Source: Geobacteraceae bacterium (GTDB lineage: Bacteria; Desulfobacterota; Desulfuromonadia; Geobacterales; Geobacteraceae). From it: a stretch of DNA of 45,810 nt. The notes under the pieces are model-generated. The model was not told where the DNA came from. It worked only from the letters and a program-made list of their open reading frames with translations, and ran no database searches. Within the stretch, counting starts at the first letter, position 1. The number at the start of each line of letters is the position of its first letter. The stretch covers positions 1 to 45,810 of the forward strand of contig WSYB01000029.1 in NCBI GenBank assembly GCA_009773645.1, written 5' to 3'. Below are positions 7,389 to 16,031 of this stretch, piece by piece. The position numbers and the translations under genes are program-made.

Positions 7389-8000
7389 TCACATTCCCTT
7401 GGCCCGGCGGATGAACTCCCGCACCTTGTCCGGGTCCTTCCTGCCGGGAGAGACCTCCACCCCGCTGGAAACATCCACGGCATAAGGCATGACCAGTTCC
7501 ACCGCCTGGCGCACATTATCGGGGGAGAGCCCGCCGGCCAGGATGATCGGCCCGTATTTTCCGGCCCCCTGCGCAGCATCCCAGTTGAAGGGATGGCCCG
7601 TGCCGCCGTAGGCCGTAGGGGACCAGGCATCGAGAAGAAAGCCCGCCACCCGGTAGTCTCCCATCGGCGCAAGGCTTTCGCTGTCCTTGATGCGAATGGC
7701 CTTCAGGACCCGGCGCGTGACGAGGTTACAGTATTCCGGAGATTCCTCGCCGTGGAGCTGGACGATGTCGAACCTGCACCGGTCGGCAGTCGCGTTGACG
7801 AAATCGATATCGGCATTGACGAACAGCCCCACCGCCTGCACAAAGGGGGGAAGGACTCCGATGATATCCGCAGCCTGTCCGGGAGAGACGCAACGGGGAG
7901 ACTTGTCGTAAAAGACGAACCCCAGGGCGTCGGCCCCCGCCGCCACCGCCATGAGCGCATCATCAACATTCGTTATGCCGCAGATCTTGACTCTGACCAT
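7389..8000 (-). CDS. trpF: Phosphoribosylanthranilate isomerase
   Basis: Converts N-(5-phosphoribosyl)anthranilate to CdRP, the third step of tryptophan synthesis; a cytoplasmic TIM barrel. 203 residues from the start at 8000 (MVRVKICGIT), with AAGGTG upstream. Diagnostic features are KICGIT with the catalytic Cys, GADALGFVFY, VQLHGEE, GGTGHPFNW, LAGGLSPDNV and VDVSSGVE with the catalytic Asp. An upstream start at 8024 would add eight residues with no support. It lies downstream of trpB2 across a 236-base repeat-bearing gap, so co-transcription is likely but not certain. Confidence 0.97.
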   Translation of the reverse strand: MVRVKICGITNVDDALMAVAAGADALGFVFYDKSPRCVSPGQAADIIGVLPPFVQAVGLFVNADIDFVNATADRCRFDIVQLHGEESPEYCNLVTRRVLKAIRIKDSESLAPMGDYRVAGFLLDAWSPTAYGGTGHPFNWDAAQGAGKYGPIILAGGLSPDNVRQAVELVMPYAVDVSSGVEVSPGRKDPDKVREFIRRAKGM

Positions 8001-8020
8001 TTCACACCTTATAAAATCCG

Positions 8021-8221
8021 CCACAGAGACACGGAGACACAGAGAAAAACCTTGTTTAATCCACTAAAGGACTCGAAAGAGCACGAAGTTAAAATCATTT
8101 ATCAAAATACATGATTTTTCAAACTGGCAAAAACGTCCTTGTATTTTCTCATGCAACTTCGTGGAAAATAAATGAAGTTTTGAATTTAAAGATTTTTCTC
8201 CGCGTCTCTGTGTCTCCGTGG
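8021..8221. repeat. Inverted-repeat element with GAGACAC words (family E)
   Basis: 24-base terminal arms (8021-8044 and 8198-8221) match at 20 of 24 positions after reverse complement, and all four differences are A/G transitions. A nested inner pair, CACGAAGTT (8082-8090) and AACTTCGTG (8155-8163), makes the element a long folded structure. It fills the trpB2-trpF gap. From memory, CCACAGAGACACGGAGACAC-type words recur in many bacterial intergenic regions; no copy count can be given here. Confidence 0.7.
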
Positions 8222-8236
8222 CAAAGAATTCGTTTA

Positions 8237-9592
8237 TTAAAGGGAGACCTTCGGCAACCGTTCCAGCGCCTCCCTGATCTTCTCCTCAGGATACTCGTAA
8301 TCCTCCAGCCCGCCGGACAGATAGGCGTCATAGGCCCCCATGTCGAGTTGACCATGGCCTGACAGGCCGAACAGGATGGTTTTCTCCTTCCCTTCCTCCT
8401 TGGCCAGCATCGCCTCGTCAATGGCCGCCCGCACCGCGTGGGACGATTCCGGCGCCGGCACGATCCCTTCGCTTCTGGCAAAGAGGATGGCCCCTTCAAA
8501 ACAGGCGTTCTGCCTGTAGCTCTTCGCCTCGATCTCTCCCGCGTGGTAGAGCTGGGAAACCAGCGGCGATTCGCCGTGGTAGCGCAGTCCCCCGGCGTGG
8601 ATCCCCGGCGGCATGAAATCGTGCCCCAGGGTGTACATCATGGAGATCGGTGCCACCTTGGCGGTATCGCCGTAATCAAAGGCGTAGACCCCTTTGGTCA
8701 GAGTCGGACAGGAGGCGGGCTCGACCGCCAGGCAGCGGACCTTGCGGCCGGCGGCGCGGTCGGCGAGAAACGGGAAGGCAATGCCGGCAAAGTTGGACCC
8801 GCCGCCGCAGCAGGCGATGACCACGTCGGGATAATCCCCGGCGATGGCAAACTGTTCCTTCGTCTCCAGGCCGATGACGGTCTGATGGAGGCAGACGTGG
8901 TTCAGGACGCTCCCCAGGGCGTAGTTAGTATCGTCATGGGTTGCGGCATCCTCCACCGCCTCGGAGATGGCGATCCCCAGACTCCCCAGGTTATCCGGGT
9001 CGTGGGCCAGTATTGAGCGGCCGGAATTGGTAAACTCCGAAGGCGAAGGTATCACGGTCGCCCCCCAGAGCTGCATCATGCTCTTCCGGTAAGGCTTCTG
9101 GGAACACGACACCTTTACCATGTAAACGGTGCACTCCAGGCCGAACATGCTGCATGCCAGGGCCAGCGAGCTTCCCCACTGGCCGGCGCCTGTTTCGGTG
9201 GCCAGTCTCCGTATTCCCGCCTTTTTGTTGAAATAGGCCTGGGGAATGGCGGAGTTGGGCTTATGGGAACCGGCCGGAGACACTCCCTCAAACTTGTAGT
9301 ATATCCTGGCCGGCGTTTTAAGGGCCTCCTCCAGACGCCGGGCGCGGTAAAGGGGCGAGGGACGCCACAATCTGTAGATTTCCCTCACCTCATCGGGGAT
9401 GTCGATCCACCGCTCGCCGGAGACCTCCTGCTCGATGATGGACATGGGGAAAATGGGGAGGAGGTCATCCGGGGTCACCGGCTGCATGGTCCTTGGATTG
9501 ATGACCGGCGCCAGCGGTCCCGGCATGTCCGGGATGATATTGTACCACTGTTTCGGGATCCGGTCCTCGTCCAGCATGATCTTGGTGTTCAT
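8237..9592 (-). CDS. trpB2: TrpB2-type tryptophan synthase beta chain
   Basis: A 451-residue PLP enzyme of the long TrpB2 class. Its N-terminal region ([19 protein letters not shown]) and insertions separate it from TrpB1. The PLP lysine is in AGSHKPNS and the phosphate-binding loop is [10 protein letters not shown]. TrpB2 enzymes make tryptophan from indole and serine, often without TrpA, and may salvage indole or use other donors. The start at 9592 has GAGGAG 5 bases upstream; 9616 is less likely. It sits 24 bases after trpC, within the operon, while the canonical trpB is about 3.3 kb further on. Confidence 0.95.
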   Translation of the reverse strand: MNTKIMLDEDRIPKQWYNIIPDMPGPLAPVINPRTMQPVTPDDLLPIFPMSIIEQEVSGERWIDIPDEVREIYRLWRPSPLYRARRLEEALKTPARIYYKFEGVSPAGSHKPNSAIPQAYFNKKAGIRRLATETGAGQWGSSLALACSMFGLECTVYMVKVSCSQKPYRKSMMQLWGATVIPSPSEFTNSGRSILAHDPDNLGSLGIAISEAVEDAATHDDTNYALGSVLNHVCLHQTVIGLETKEQFAIAGDYPDVVIACCGGGSNFAGIAFPFLADRAAGRKVRCLAVEPASCPTLTKGVYAFDYGDTAKVAPISMMYTLGHDFMPPGIHAGGLRYHGESPLVSQLYHAGEIEAKSYRQNACFEGAILFARSEGIVPAPESSHAVRAAIDEAMLAKEEGKEKTILFGLSGHGQLDMGAYDAYLSGGLEDYEYPEEKIREALERLPKVSL

Positions 9593-9616
9593 CGCTTCTC
9601 CTCGTTCACAATACAA

Positions 9617-10423
9617 TTACTCCGAACCTAAAAGCTCCCGCAGCTTTTTCCCGAGATCCGGCTCCCGCATCAGCGACTCCCCGATGAGGAATGCCCGGGC
9701 CCCGGCCTGCCTGAGCCGCACGATATCGTCGCGGGTATTGATGCCGCTCTCGGCCACGATCATCCGGTTGCCGGGGATCAGCTTCGCCAGTCGGGCCGTA
9801 GTACCGAGATCGGTGACAAAGGTCCGGAGGTTGCGGTTGTTGATGCCGATCAGTTCCACGTTTACCTGCAGCGCCGTCTCCAGCTCCGGTTCATCGTGAA
9901 CCTCTAAAACCACGTCCAGGTGCAGTTCCCGGGCCTGATCGGCCAGGTCGCGGAGCTGGTTAAGCTCCAGCATGGCGGCGATGAGCAGGATCGCGTCGGC
10001 GCCGGCGGCTCGCGCCTCATATACCTGGTACGGGTCGTAGAGGAAGTCCTTGCGCAACAGCGGCAGCCGCACCTGCTCGCGGATAAGAGCGAGATAGGAA
10101 AGATGGCCGAGAAAGAACCGTTCGTCCGTCAGTACCGACAGAGAGGCGGCGCCGTTCTGCTCGTAGATTTCAGCGATGGCGAGCGGGTCGAAATCGGCCC
10201 GGATGACGCCTTTGCTGGGAGACCCCTTCTTCACCTCGGCGATGATCGGCGTCCAATCGGACTCCTCGGCAGCCCGCAGCGCCCGTACAAAGCCGCGCGG
10301 CACATCCTCCAGGTCGGCTATGCGGGCCTTCAGCTCGGCCAGAGGCTTCGCCCCCGCCGCTGCCGCCACTTCTTCCCGCTTGTGGTCGAGTACTTTTTTC
10401 AGTATGTCAGGTGTGTCGGCCAT
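9617..10423 (-). CDS. trpC: Indole-3-glycerol-phosphate synthase
   Basis: Closes CdRP to indole-3-glycerol phosphate, releasing CO2 and water. 268 residues, a monofunctional (not TrpF-fused) TIM barrel. Seen: IIAEVKKGSPSKG with the catalytic Glu and Lys, LSVLTDERFF, LLRKDFL, DAILLIAAML, IGINNRNL and ESGI near the C-terminal phosphate site. GGATG lies upstream of the ATG. It follows trpD by 20 bases and precedes trpB2 by 24, so co-transcription is very likely. Confidence 0.97.
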   Translation of the reverse strand: MADTPDILKKVLDHKREEVAAAAGAKPLAELKARIADLEDVPRGFVRALRAAEESDWTPIIAEVKKGSPSKGVIRADFDPLAIAEIYEQNGAASLSVLTDERFFLGHLSYLALIREQVRLPLLRKDFLYDPYQVYEARAAGADAILLIAAMLELNQLRDLADQARELHLDVVLEVHDEPELETALQVNVELIGINNRNLRTFVTDLGTTARLAKLIPGNRMIVAESGINTRDDIVRLRQAGARAFLIGESLMREPDLGKKLRELLGSE

Positions 10424-10443
10424 TGTTCATCCTATGGATGCCG

Positions 10444-11496
10444 TTACTGCTTCGTCATATGCGCCAGTTTCACCAACTGCTCCATGGCCCGCCCCGAATC
10501 GATGGCCTCGGCGGCCATTTTCAGTCCCGTCGGGATGTCTGCCGCTTTCCCTGCGGCAGTCAGTCCATACGCGGCGTTCAGGAGCACGATATCCCTTCTT
10601 GGCCCTGTGCTTCCCGACAGGATATCCCGCACAATGACGGCATTGTCGATGGCGCCACCGCCGCGCAGCTCCGCCATTTCGCACCTTTTAAGCCCGAAAT
10701 CCTCCGGCGCTATCATCTTCACGGAAACCCCTTCCGCAGTGACCTCCGCAACGCGCGTCTCACCGGTCAGGGTTATCTCGTCCATGCCGTCCTGACCGTG
10801 CACCACAAAGCCCTTTTTGCAGCCGAGATTTTTCAGGACAAGGGCGAGCTTTTCGGCCAGATCGTCACGATAGACCCCGAGCACCTGGCAGTCGGCGCCG
10901 GCAGGGTTGGTAAGTGGGCCGAGAATATTGAAAATCGTCCGGATGCCGATCTCTCTCCGCGGCCCGATGGCGTGCTTCATGGCGCCGTGGAGGACCGGGG
11001 CGAACAGGAACCCGATGCCGATCTCGTTTATGCACCGTTCCACGGTTTCGGGGGTCACATCCAGGTTGACACCGAGCGCCTCCAGCACATCGGCGCTGCC
11101 GCAACTGGATGAGACCGATCTGTTGCCGTGTTTGGCGACCTTCACCCCGCAGGCGGAGACCACAAAGGCGACGGTCGTGGAGACGTTGAAGGTGTTGGTG
11201 CCGCTGCCACCGGTCCCGCAGGTGTCGAGGATGCTCTCCCTGTCCAGGTTGATATCGTCCCGGTCCATATCGAGCACGTTTTTGCCGACCCGTATCCGGG
11301 TTACCCGGTCCCGCATCACCCGCGCCGCGCCGGTGATCTCCTCCACCGTCTCCCCCTTCATCCGCAGGGCCGTGATGAATGAGGCTATCTGAGCGGGGGT
11401 CGCCTCACCGCTCATTATCTGGTCCATGACCTCGATCATCTCCCCTTCGGAGAGGTTTTCCCGTTCAACGACCTTGGCAATCGCTTTTTTGATCAT
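10444..11496 (-). CDS. trpD: Anthranilate phosphoribosyltransferase
   Basis: Transfers phosphoribose from PRPP to anthranilate. 350 residues, not fused to TrpG. Diagnostic: [17 protein letters not shown] (PRPP-binding glycine loop), KHGNRSVSS, and the metal-binding pair in [10 protein letters not shown]. The small helical N-terminal domain (residues 1-70) is complete. Upstream, a 75-base gap to trpG holds a branched inverted repeat. Confidence 0.97.
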   Translation of the reverse strand: MIKKAIAKVVERENLSEGEMIEVMDQIMSGEATPAQIASFITALRMKGETVEEITGAARVMRDRVTRIRVGKNVLDMDRDDINLDRESILDTCGTGGSGTNTFNVSTTVAFVVSACGVKVAKHGNRSVSSSCGSADVLEALGVNLDVTPETVERCINEIGIGFLFAPVLHGAMKHAIGPRREIGIRTIFNILGPLTNPAGADCQVLGVYRDDLAEKLALVLKNLGCKKGFVVHGQDGMDEITLTGETRVAEVTAEGVSVKMIAPEDFGLKRCEMAELRGGGAIDNAVIVRDILSGSTGPRRDIVLLNAAYGLTAAGKAADIPTGLKMAAEAIDSGRAMEQLVKLAHMTKQ

Positions 11497-11506
11497 GATT
11501 TCTCCC

Positions 11507-11565
11507 GTAGGGGCGGCCCTGCGTGGCCGCCCAAAACAAGGGCAACCACATAGGGTTGCCCCTAC
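11507..11565. repeat. Branched inverted repeat between trpG and trpD (family H)
   Basis: Outer arms GTAGGGGC (11507-11514) and GCCCCTAC (11558-11565) enclose two hairpins: GGGCGGCC/GGCCGCCC (11511-11518, 11525-11532) and GGGCAACC/GGTTGCCC (11540-11547, 11554-11561). Outer and inner arms share a few bases, so alternative pairings compete. Elements with GTAGGGGC ends are familiar intergenic repeats in several bacterial groups (from memory). Confidence 0.75.
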
Positions 11566-11571
11566 CGTTTG

Positions 11572-12141
11572 TCATTTCGTCATCTTCAGAAAATTCCGCA
11601 GTATATCCTTCCCCCGGACCGTCAGAATCGATTCGGGATGAAACTGGACCCCCCAGATGGGGAGTTCCCTGTGCGCAAGCCCCATGATCTCTCCTTCCTC
11701 CACCCAGGCGGTGACCTGGAGGCATTCCGGCAGCGAGGCGCGCTCCACCACGAGCGAGTGATAACGGGTCGCCTCGAAGGGGTTGGAAAGCCCGTTGAAC
11801 AGCCCCTTTCCGTCATGGTGGATCAAAGAGGTCTTGCCATGCATGAGATAGTCGCTCCGCACGACCTTGCCGCCGAATGCCGCGCCGATTGCCTGGTGGC
11901 CGAGACAGACTCCCAGAATCGGAATCTTCCCGGCGAAGCGCTGGATGAGGGAAAGGGATATCCCCGCCTCATTGGGCGAGCAGGGGCCGGGTGAGATAAC
12001 GATTCGCGCCGGCGAAAGCGCTTCGATCTCCTCCAGGGTGATCTTGTCATTGCGAAAGACCCGAACATCTTCTTCCAGTTCGCCGAAATACTGGACAAGG
12101 TTGTAGGTGAACGAGTCGTAGTTGTCTATCATGAGCAGCAT
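11572..12141 (-). CDS. trpG: Anthranilate synthase glutamine amidotransferase
   Basis: Supplies ammonia from glutamine to TrpE; it may also serve p-aminobenzoate synthase, as these subunits are often shared. 189 residues from the ATG at 12141 ([15 protein letters not shown]). Class I amidotransferase triad: Cys 79 in GVCLGHQ, and His and Glu in QFHPES. The frame is open to 12294, but that N-terminal extension reads through the repeat-filled spacer and is not protein-like. trpE lies 89 bases upstream. Confidence 0.96.
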   Translation of the reverse strand: MLLMIDNYDSFTYNLVQYFGELEEDVRVFRNDKITLEEIEALSPARIVISPGPCSPNEAGISLSLIQRFAGKIPILGVCLGHQAIGAAFGGKVVRSDYLMHGKTSLIHHDGKGLFNGLSNPFEATRYHSLVVERASLPECLQVTAWVEEGEIMGLAHRELPIWGVQFHPESILTVRGKDILRNFLKMTK

Positions 12142-12160
12142 TGTCGGTTTCTCCGAAAAG

Positions 12161-12217
12161 GAACGAGGATCGGGGATCGAGGTACGAGGATTAAATCTCG
12201 ATCCTCGATCCTCGTTC
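12161..12217. repeat. GATCCTCG-word inverted repeat between trpE and trpG (family D)
   Basis: 21-base arms (12161-12181 and 12197-12217) are complementary at 20 of 21 positions with a 15-base loop, built of GAACGAGG and ATCGAGG words. It would form a strong hairpin in the trp mRNA. There is no T-run, so it is not a simple terminator. Confidence 0.75.
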
Positions 12218-12230
12218 CTCGAACCTTGAT

Positions 12231-13709
12231 TTAATCCAACCCCTGTTCCACCGTCTCTATGGCCTTCACCACCGCCATCGCCTTGTTTACACATTCCTGG
12301 TATTCGGCGGCAGGAATCGAATCCGCCACGATCCCCGCCCCGGCCTGGAGGTAAACCTTCCCACCATTGATCACCAGGGTCCTGATGGCAATGGCCAGGT
12401 CCATATTGCCGGAGAACGAGAAATATCCGACCGCCCCCCCGTATATCTCGCGGCGGACCGGCTCCAGCTCGTCGATGATCTCCATGGCTCGCACTTTGGG
12501 GGCGCCCGAGAGGGTCCCGGCCGGAAAGGTCGCCCGCACCACGTCAAATGCGTCTTTTCCTTCCTCCAGTTCACCCTGGACATTGGAAACGATGTGCATC
12601 ACGTGGGAATAGCGTTCCACCACCATGAGTTCGGACACCCGGACGGTCCCTGTTTTGCAGACTCTTCCCAGGTCGTTTCTCCCCAAATCCACGAGCATGA
12701 CATGCTCGGCGCGCTCCTTGGGGTCGTTCAGCATCTCCTTTTCAAAAGCGGCGTCATCTTCAGGGGTTTCGCCGCGCGGCCTGGTGCCGGCAATGGGGCG
12801 CAGTTCCACCCTCGGGCCTTCCCGGCGCACCATCACCTCCGGCGATGCGCCAACCGCCAGTGTATCGTCCAGACGGAGGAAGAACATGTACGGAGAAGGA
12901 TTCAGGGTGCGCAGTACCCGGTAGATATCCAGCGGCTCCACGGTCAGGTCCCCGGAAAACCGTTGCGAAAGGACGATTTGAAAGATATCGCCCGCCTTGA
13001 TGTACTCCTTGCCCTTTTCTACCGCCTCCTCAAAGGCCTGCCGGGTCATGTTGGGCACAAATGAGACTCTCTTGTCCGCCCGGGCCGAGGGAGCCGGCGG
13101 CAGAGGGGATTTAAGCTTTTTGATAATGGCGTCGATCTTGGCCGTGGCCTCGTCATAGGCTGCTTCCAGCGATTTCCCCTCCTCGGGATGGGCGTTGGAA
13201 ACCACCTTGATCTTCTGACTCACATTATCGAAGATCAGAATAGTGTCGGTTATGACGAAGTAGGAGTCATAGGCGCCGATAACCGCAGGTTTCGCCGTCG
13301 GAAGACTTTCAAAATGCCTTACCATGTCGTAGCCGAGATAGCCGACGGCGCCGCCGAAGAATCGGGGAATGCCGGAAATCGCCACCGGTGTGAAGAGAGA
13401 AAGGTAATCCCTGACAAAACCGAGCGGATCGGCCGTTTCTTCACGACGCAGCGGTTTCCCCGTTTCGATGATTTCCACCATATTCCCGCGTGAACGGATG
13501 ACCACGGAGGGGGAAGAACCGAGAAAGGTGTAGCGCGCCCACTTTTCCCCACCCTCGATGCTCTCCAGCAGGAACGCATAACGACCGTCGTCGATCTTTC
13601 TGAAGGCGCTTACCGGCGTATCCATATCCGCCATTATTTCCCGATAGACGGGAATGAGGTTCCCCTGCGCACAGAGGGATTGGAATGTTTGGAAATCGGG
13701 GGAATACAT
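12231..13709 (-). CDS. trpE: Anthranilate synthase component I
   Basis: Makes anthranilate from chorismate with ammonia from TrpG. 492 residues. Seen: FLLES in the N-terminal tryptophan-binding region, [27 protein letters not shown], the [16 protein letters not shown] active-site block, and [10 protein letters not shown]. Its presence at the head of the cluster fits feedback control by tryptophan. GGAGCATCC gives a good ribosome-binding site for the ATG at 13709. A promoter lies at 13817-13845, and the leader between them contains the GGTAAA tandem repeat and a hairpin ending in six T's. Confidence 0.97.
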   Translation of the reverse strand: MYSPDFQTFQSLCAQGNLIPVYREIMADMDTPVSAFRKIDDGRYAFLLESIEGGEKWARYTFLGSSPSVVIRSRGNMVEIIETGKPLRREETADPLGFVRDYLSLFTPVAISGIPRFFGGAVGYLGYDMVRHFESLPTAKPAVIGAYDSYFVITDTILIFDNVSQKIKVVSNAHPEEGKSLEAAYDEATAKIDAIIKKLKSPLPPAPSARADKRVSFVPNMTRQAFEEAVEKGKEYIKAGDIFQIVLSQRFSGDLTVEPLDIYRVLRTLNPSPYMFFLRLDDTLAVGASPEVMVRREGPRVELRPIAGTRPRGETPEDDAAFEKEMLNDPKERAEHVMLVDLGRNDLGRVCKTGTVRVSELMVVERYSHVMHIVSNVQGELEEGKDAFDVVRATFPAGTLSGAPKVRAMEIIDELEPVRREIYGGAVGYFSFSGNMDLAIAIRTLVINGGKVYLQAGAGIVADSIPAAEYQECVNKAMAVVKAIETVEQGLD

Positions 13710-13718
13710 GGATGCTCC

Positions 13719-13812
13719 AAAAAACAGGTAAAGGTAAAGGTAAAGGTAAAGGTAAAGGTAAAGGCAGGGGTAACAGAAGGTTTTTCTTCACCTTTCCTTC
13801 TACCTTTACCTG
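13719..13812 (-). promoter_or_regulatory. trpE leader with (GGTAAA)6 repeat and terminator-like hairpin
   Basis: Six perfect GGTAAA copies (plus strand 13727-13762). On the trp mRNA strand, CAGGTAAAGG (13812-13803) can pair with CCTTTACCTG (13734-13725), and six T's follow at 13724-13719, right before the GGAG of trpE. Repeat register allows slipped pairings. No leader peptide with Trp codons is present, so this is not classical trp attenuation. Confidence 0.5.
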
Positions 13813-13816
13813 CTCT

Positions 13817-13845
13817 TACATAGCATACAGGTGGAATGGTGTCAA
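13817..13845 (-). promoter_or_regulatory. trpE: Predicted trp operon promoter
   Basis: TTGACA at 13840-13845, a 17-base spacer, and TATGTA at 13817-13822 on the minus strand. The -35 is perfect and the -10 poor, as often in regulated promoters. Transcription would start about 100 bases before trpE. Confidence 0.45.
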
Positions 13846-13881
13846 GAAATGGGGGCTCCCGGAAGATTGGTTGATGTGCTT

Positions 13882-15762
13882 TTATCCCAGGGCGAAATAA
13901 AAAGTCGCTCCTTTGCCCACCTCCCCTTCCGCCCACACGCGACCGCCATGGCGGTGAATGATTCGTTTGACTGTAGCCAGCCCGATTCCGGTCCCTTCGA
14001 ATTCATCCATCCTGTGGAGCCGTTGAAATGTGCCGAACAACTTATCCGCGTAAGTCATATCGAAGCCTACCCCGTCATCACGAACAAACCAGACGGAATT
14101 TCCATTTACCTCGGTGATGCCGAATTCTATGGTGGCTTGCTCCTGTTTGCCGGTATACTTCCAGGCGTTGCCCAGCAGGTTATCCAGAACCACCCGCAAC
14201 AGGCGTGGGTCTCCAAAGGCCGCTATCTCATCGGCGATCTTGAATGTTACCCGACGTTCCGGCTGAACTTGTCCGTATTCGGCAGCTATATCACGCGCCA
14301 TTCTGCTCAAATTAACCGTCTGACGGCGCAGTTCACCACGGGTCACCCTCGACAGGTTGAGGAGATCGTCGATGAGTTGCGACATCCGCTTACTCGCCAT
14401 GCGCACGCGCCGCAGGTAATCTTTTCCGCGAGGGGGCAGATTGTCGCCGTTCTCCTCCAGCAATATCTGGCAGAAACCCTCGATATGCCGCAAGGGAGCG
14501 CGCAGGTCGTGGGAAACGGAGTAGCTGAACGACTCCAGCTCCTTATTGGCAGCTGCGAGCTGGGCGGTCCGCTCGAAGACCCGCTGTTCCAACTCCGCAT
14601 TCAGGCGGCGTATCTCCTCTTCCGCATCTCGGCGCTCCGTGATTTCACGGGAGTTGACAACGATTCCTTCTCCATCACCTTTGTCGGGCAGTTTTTTCCC
14701 CAACCCCTCCAGTATCCGCCAGGAACCGTCTTTATGGAGAAACCGGAACTCGACGGTTAACGTTTGCTGCGGGTTGAGAATTGCCTGGTTAAAGACCTCG
14801 ACTGCACGCCCTCTGTCGTCCGGGTGAATGAGTTCAAAAGCGCTTCTCCCTATCAATTCTTCCTGATCATATCCGAGCACACGTTCAATGGAAGGACTTT
14901 GGAAGCGGATACTCCCTCTAGTATCCAAAATTGTGATGACATCCAGTGCGTTTTCGATGAGCGAGCGGAATCGTTCCTCATTTCGTTGCAGCGCCTCTTC
15001 CGCCTGTTTCCGCTTGGTTATGTCCTGCACGTTGACTATCCGGTAAAGCGCTTTTCCTTCCTCATCCGTCACTGTTGCGGCATCGACCATTACGGGGAAA
15101 ACGGTGCCGTCTTTGCGGATATGCCTGGACTCATAGATATGGTGGCCTTTTCCCATTATCATTCGGTGGTGGTCCGGCAACGCTCCCTTGCACTCCGGAG
15201 CATACAAGTCGCTAATCGGCTTGCAGGTGAGTTCCTCAATCGTATAACCGTGCATCTCCGCATAGGCAGGGTTTATCAAGTCAAGGGTTTCACTGTCAAA
15301 GCCGCCGAGAACTATTCCCATTTTCGTGTGCCGGAAAATATCGCTCCATTTGCGCAGTTCTTCCACGGCCCGCTTGCGTTCGGTAATGTCGTCACATACC
15401 GTCATGAGGCCGCTGACCTCCCCTTTGGCATCATAGAGCGGCGCAGCGGAAAGGGAGATATCGATCAATGACCCGTCCTTTTTTTTGCGACGCAACTCTA
15501 ACCCGTCGAGTCTCTTTCCGCCCAATGCGTATTCTCGCAACGCCCAGAATTCATTTTCGTTTTCCGGCGAGGTAATGGGGTAGTGGCGGCCCGCGGCCTC
15601 CTTCGCGCTCCAGCCGAAGACCCGTTCCGCTGCGGGGTTCCACATGGCAACCGTCCCATCAAGGTCAACGGCTATGATGGCGAGCGGGGAGGATTCGAAC
15701 AGCGCCATCAATGCCTGGTTGGTTTCGCAAAGTGCCCTTTTGAGTGTGGTATGGGTTTTCAT
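13882..15762 (-). CDS. Triple-PAS sensor histidine kinase
   Basis: A 626-residue kinase with no transmembrane segment, so cytoplasmic. Three PAS/PAC units lie at about 15-130, 135-255 and 260-380, each ending in a DITERK-like linker (DDITERKRA, QDITKRKQA, REITERRDA). A coiled-coil follows (385-412), then the HisKA domain with phospho-acceptor His 418 (SVSHDLRAPLRHI). The HATPase domain has N-box Asn 532 (DNLLGNAWKYT), DDGVGF and GTGIGLA. No response regulator is adjacent and there is no receiver domain, so it is an orphan; its signal is unknown. Its 3' end lies close upstream of the trp promoter on the same strand. A 13-base direct repeat lies 20-54 bases upstream of the start. Confidence 0.92.
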   Translation of the reverse strand: MKTHTTLKRALCETNQALMALFESSPLAIIAVDLDGTVAMWNPAAERVFGWSAKEAAGRHYPITSPENENEFWALREYALGGKRLDGLELRRKKKDGSLIDISLSAAPLYDAKGEVSGLMTVCDDITERKRAVEELRKWSDIFRHTKMGIVLGGFDSETLDLINPAYAEMHGYTIEELTCKPISDLYAPECKGALPDHHRMIMGKGHHIYESRHIRKDGTVFPVMVDAATVTDEEGKALYRIVNVQDITKRKQAEEALQRNEERFRSLIENALDVITILDTRGSIRFQSPSIERVLGYDQEELIGRSAFELIHPDDRGRAVEVFNQAILNPQQTLTVEFRFLHKDGSWRILEGLGKKLPDKGDGEGIVVNSREITERRDAEEEIRRLNAELEQRVFERTAQLAAANKELESFSYSVSHDLRAPLRHIEGFCQILLEENGDNLPPRGKDYLRRVRMASKRMSQLIDDLLNLSRVTRGELRRQTVNLSRMARDIAAEYGQVQPERRVTFKIADEIAAFGDPRLLRVVLDNLLGNAWKYTGKQEQATIEFGITEVNGNSVWFVRDDGVGFDMTYADKLFGTFQRLHRMDEFEGTGIGLATVKRIIHRHGGRVWAEGEVGKGATFYFALG

Positions 15763-15781
15763 TGTTTTCCCGGACTCCGAC

Positions 15782-15816
15782 GGAAATTATTTATTTTCCG
15801 GATGGAAATTATTTAT
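15782..15816. repeat. Two copies of GGAAATTATTTAT, 22 bases apart
   Basis: Copies at 15782-15794 and 15804-15816, one every two helical turns, between the histidine kinase and htpG. The first copy extends to a hairpin (GGAAATTATTTATTTTCC). This spacing suits binding by a dimeric regulator; none is identified. The rest of the 269-base spacer shows no CIRCE box and no clear sigma-32 site. Confidence 0.4.
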
Positions 15817-16031
15817 CCAGACAATAACAATGCGAAATGACATTGAAAATTGCGATAACACCGCACAACTCGGTAGAATGAAGCGACCCTTGTGCGTAAG
15901 TAACAGGAAAAACAGGCAATTTCAAGCGGTTAAAAAATTTATCATTACATACTTGCAAAAATGTTTCCCAGTGATTAGTTTAAACGGGTTGAAGACGTGA
16001 ATCAAGATTTGAAAAAGGAGAAGAAACATCC

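Noticed and set aside
13727-13762. Tandem repeat considered as CRISPR
   Set aside because: Units are six bases with no spacers and no cas genes nearby; it is a microsatellite.
13719-13845. Classical trp attenuator
   Set aside because: No leader peptide with Trp codons; the structure is kept as a different kind of candidate.
13634-13936. Minus-strand frames with Thr-Phe repeats
   Set aside because: They translate the GGTAAA tandem repeat; there is no start signal and no domain, so this is leader DNA.
15763-16031. CIRCE or sigma-32 site upstream of htpG
   Set aside because: No TTAGCACTC inverted repeat and no convincing CTTGAA/CCCCAT pair was found.
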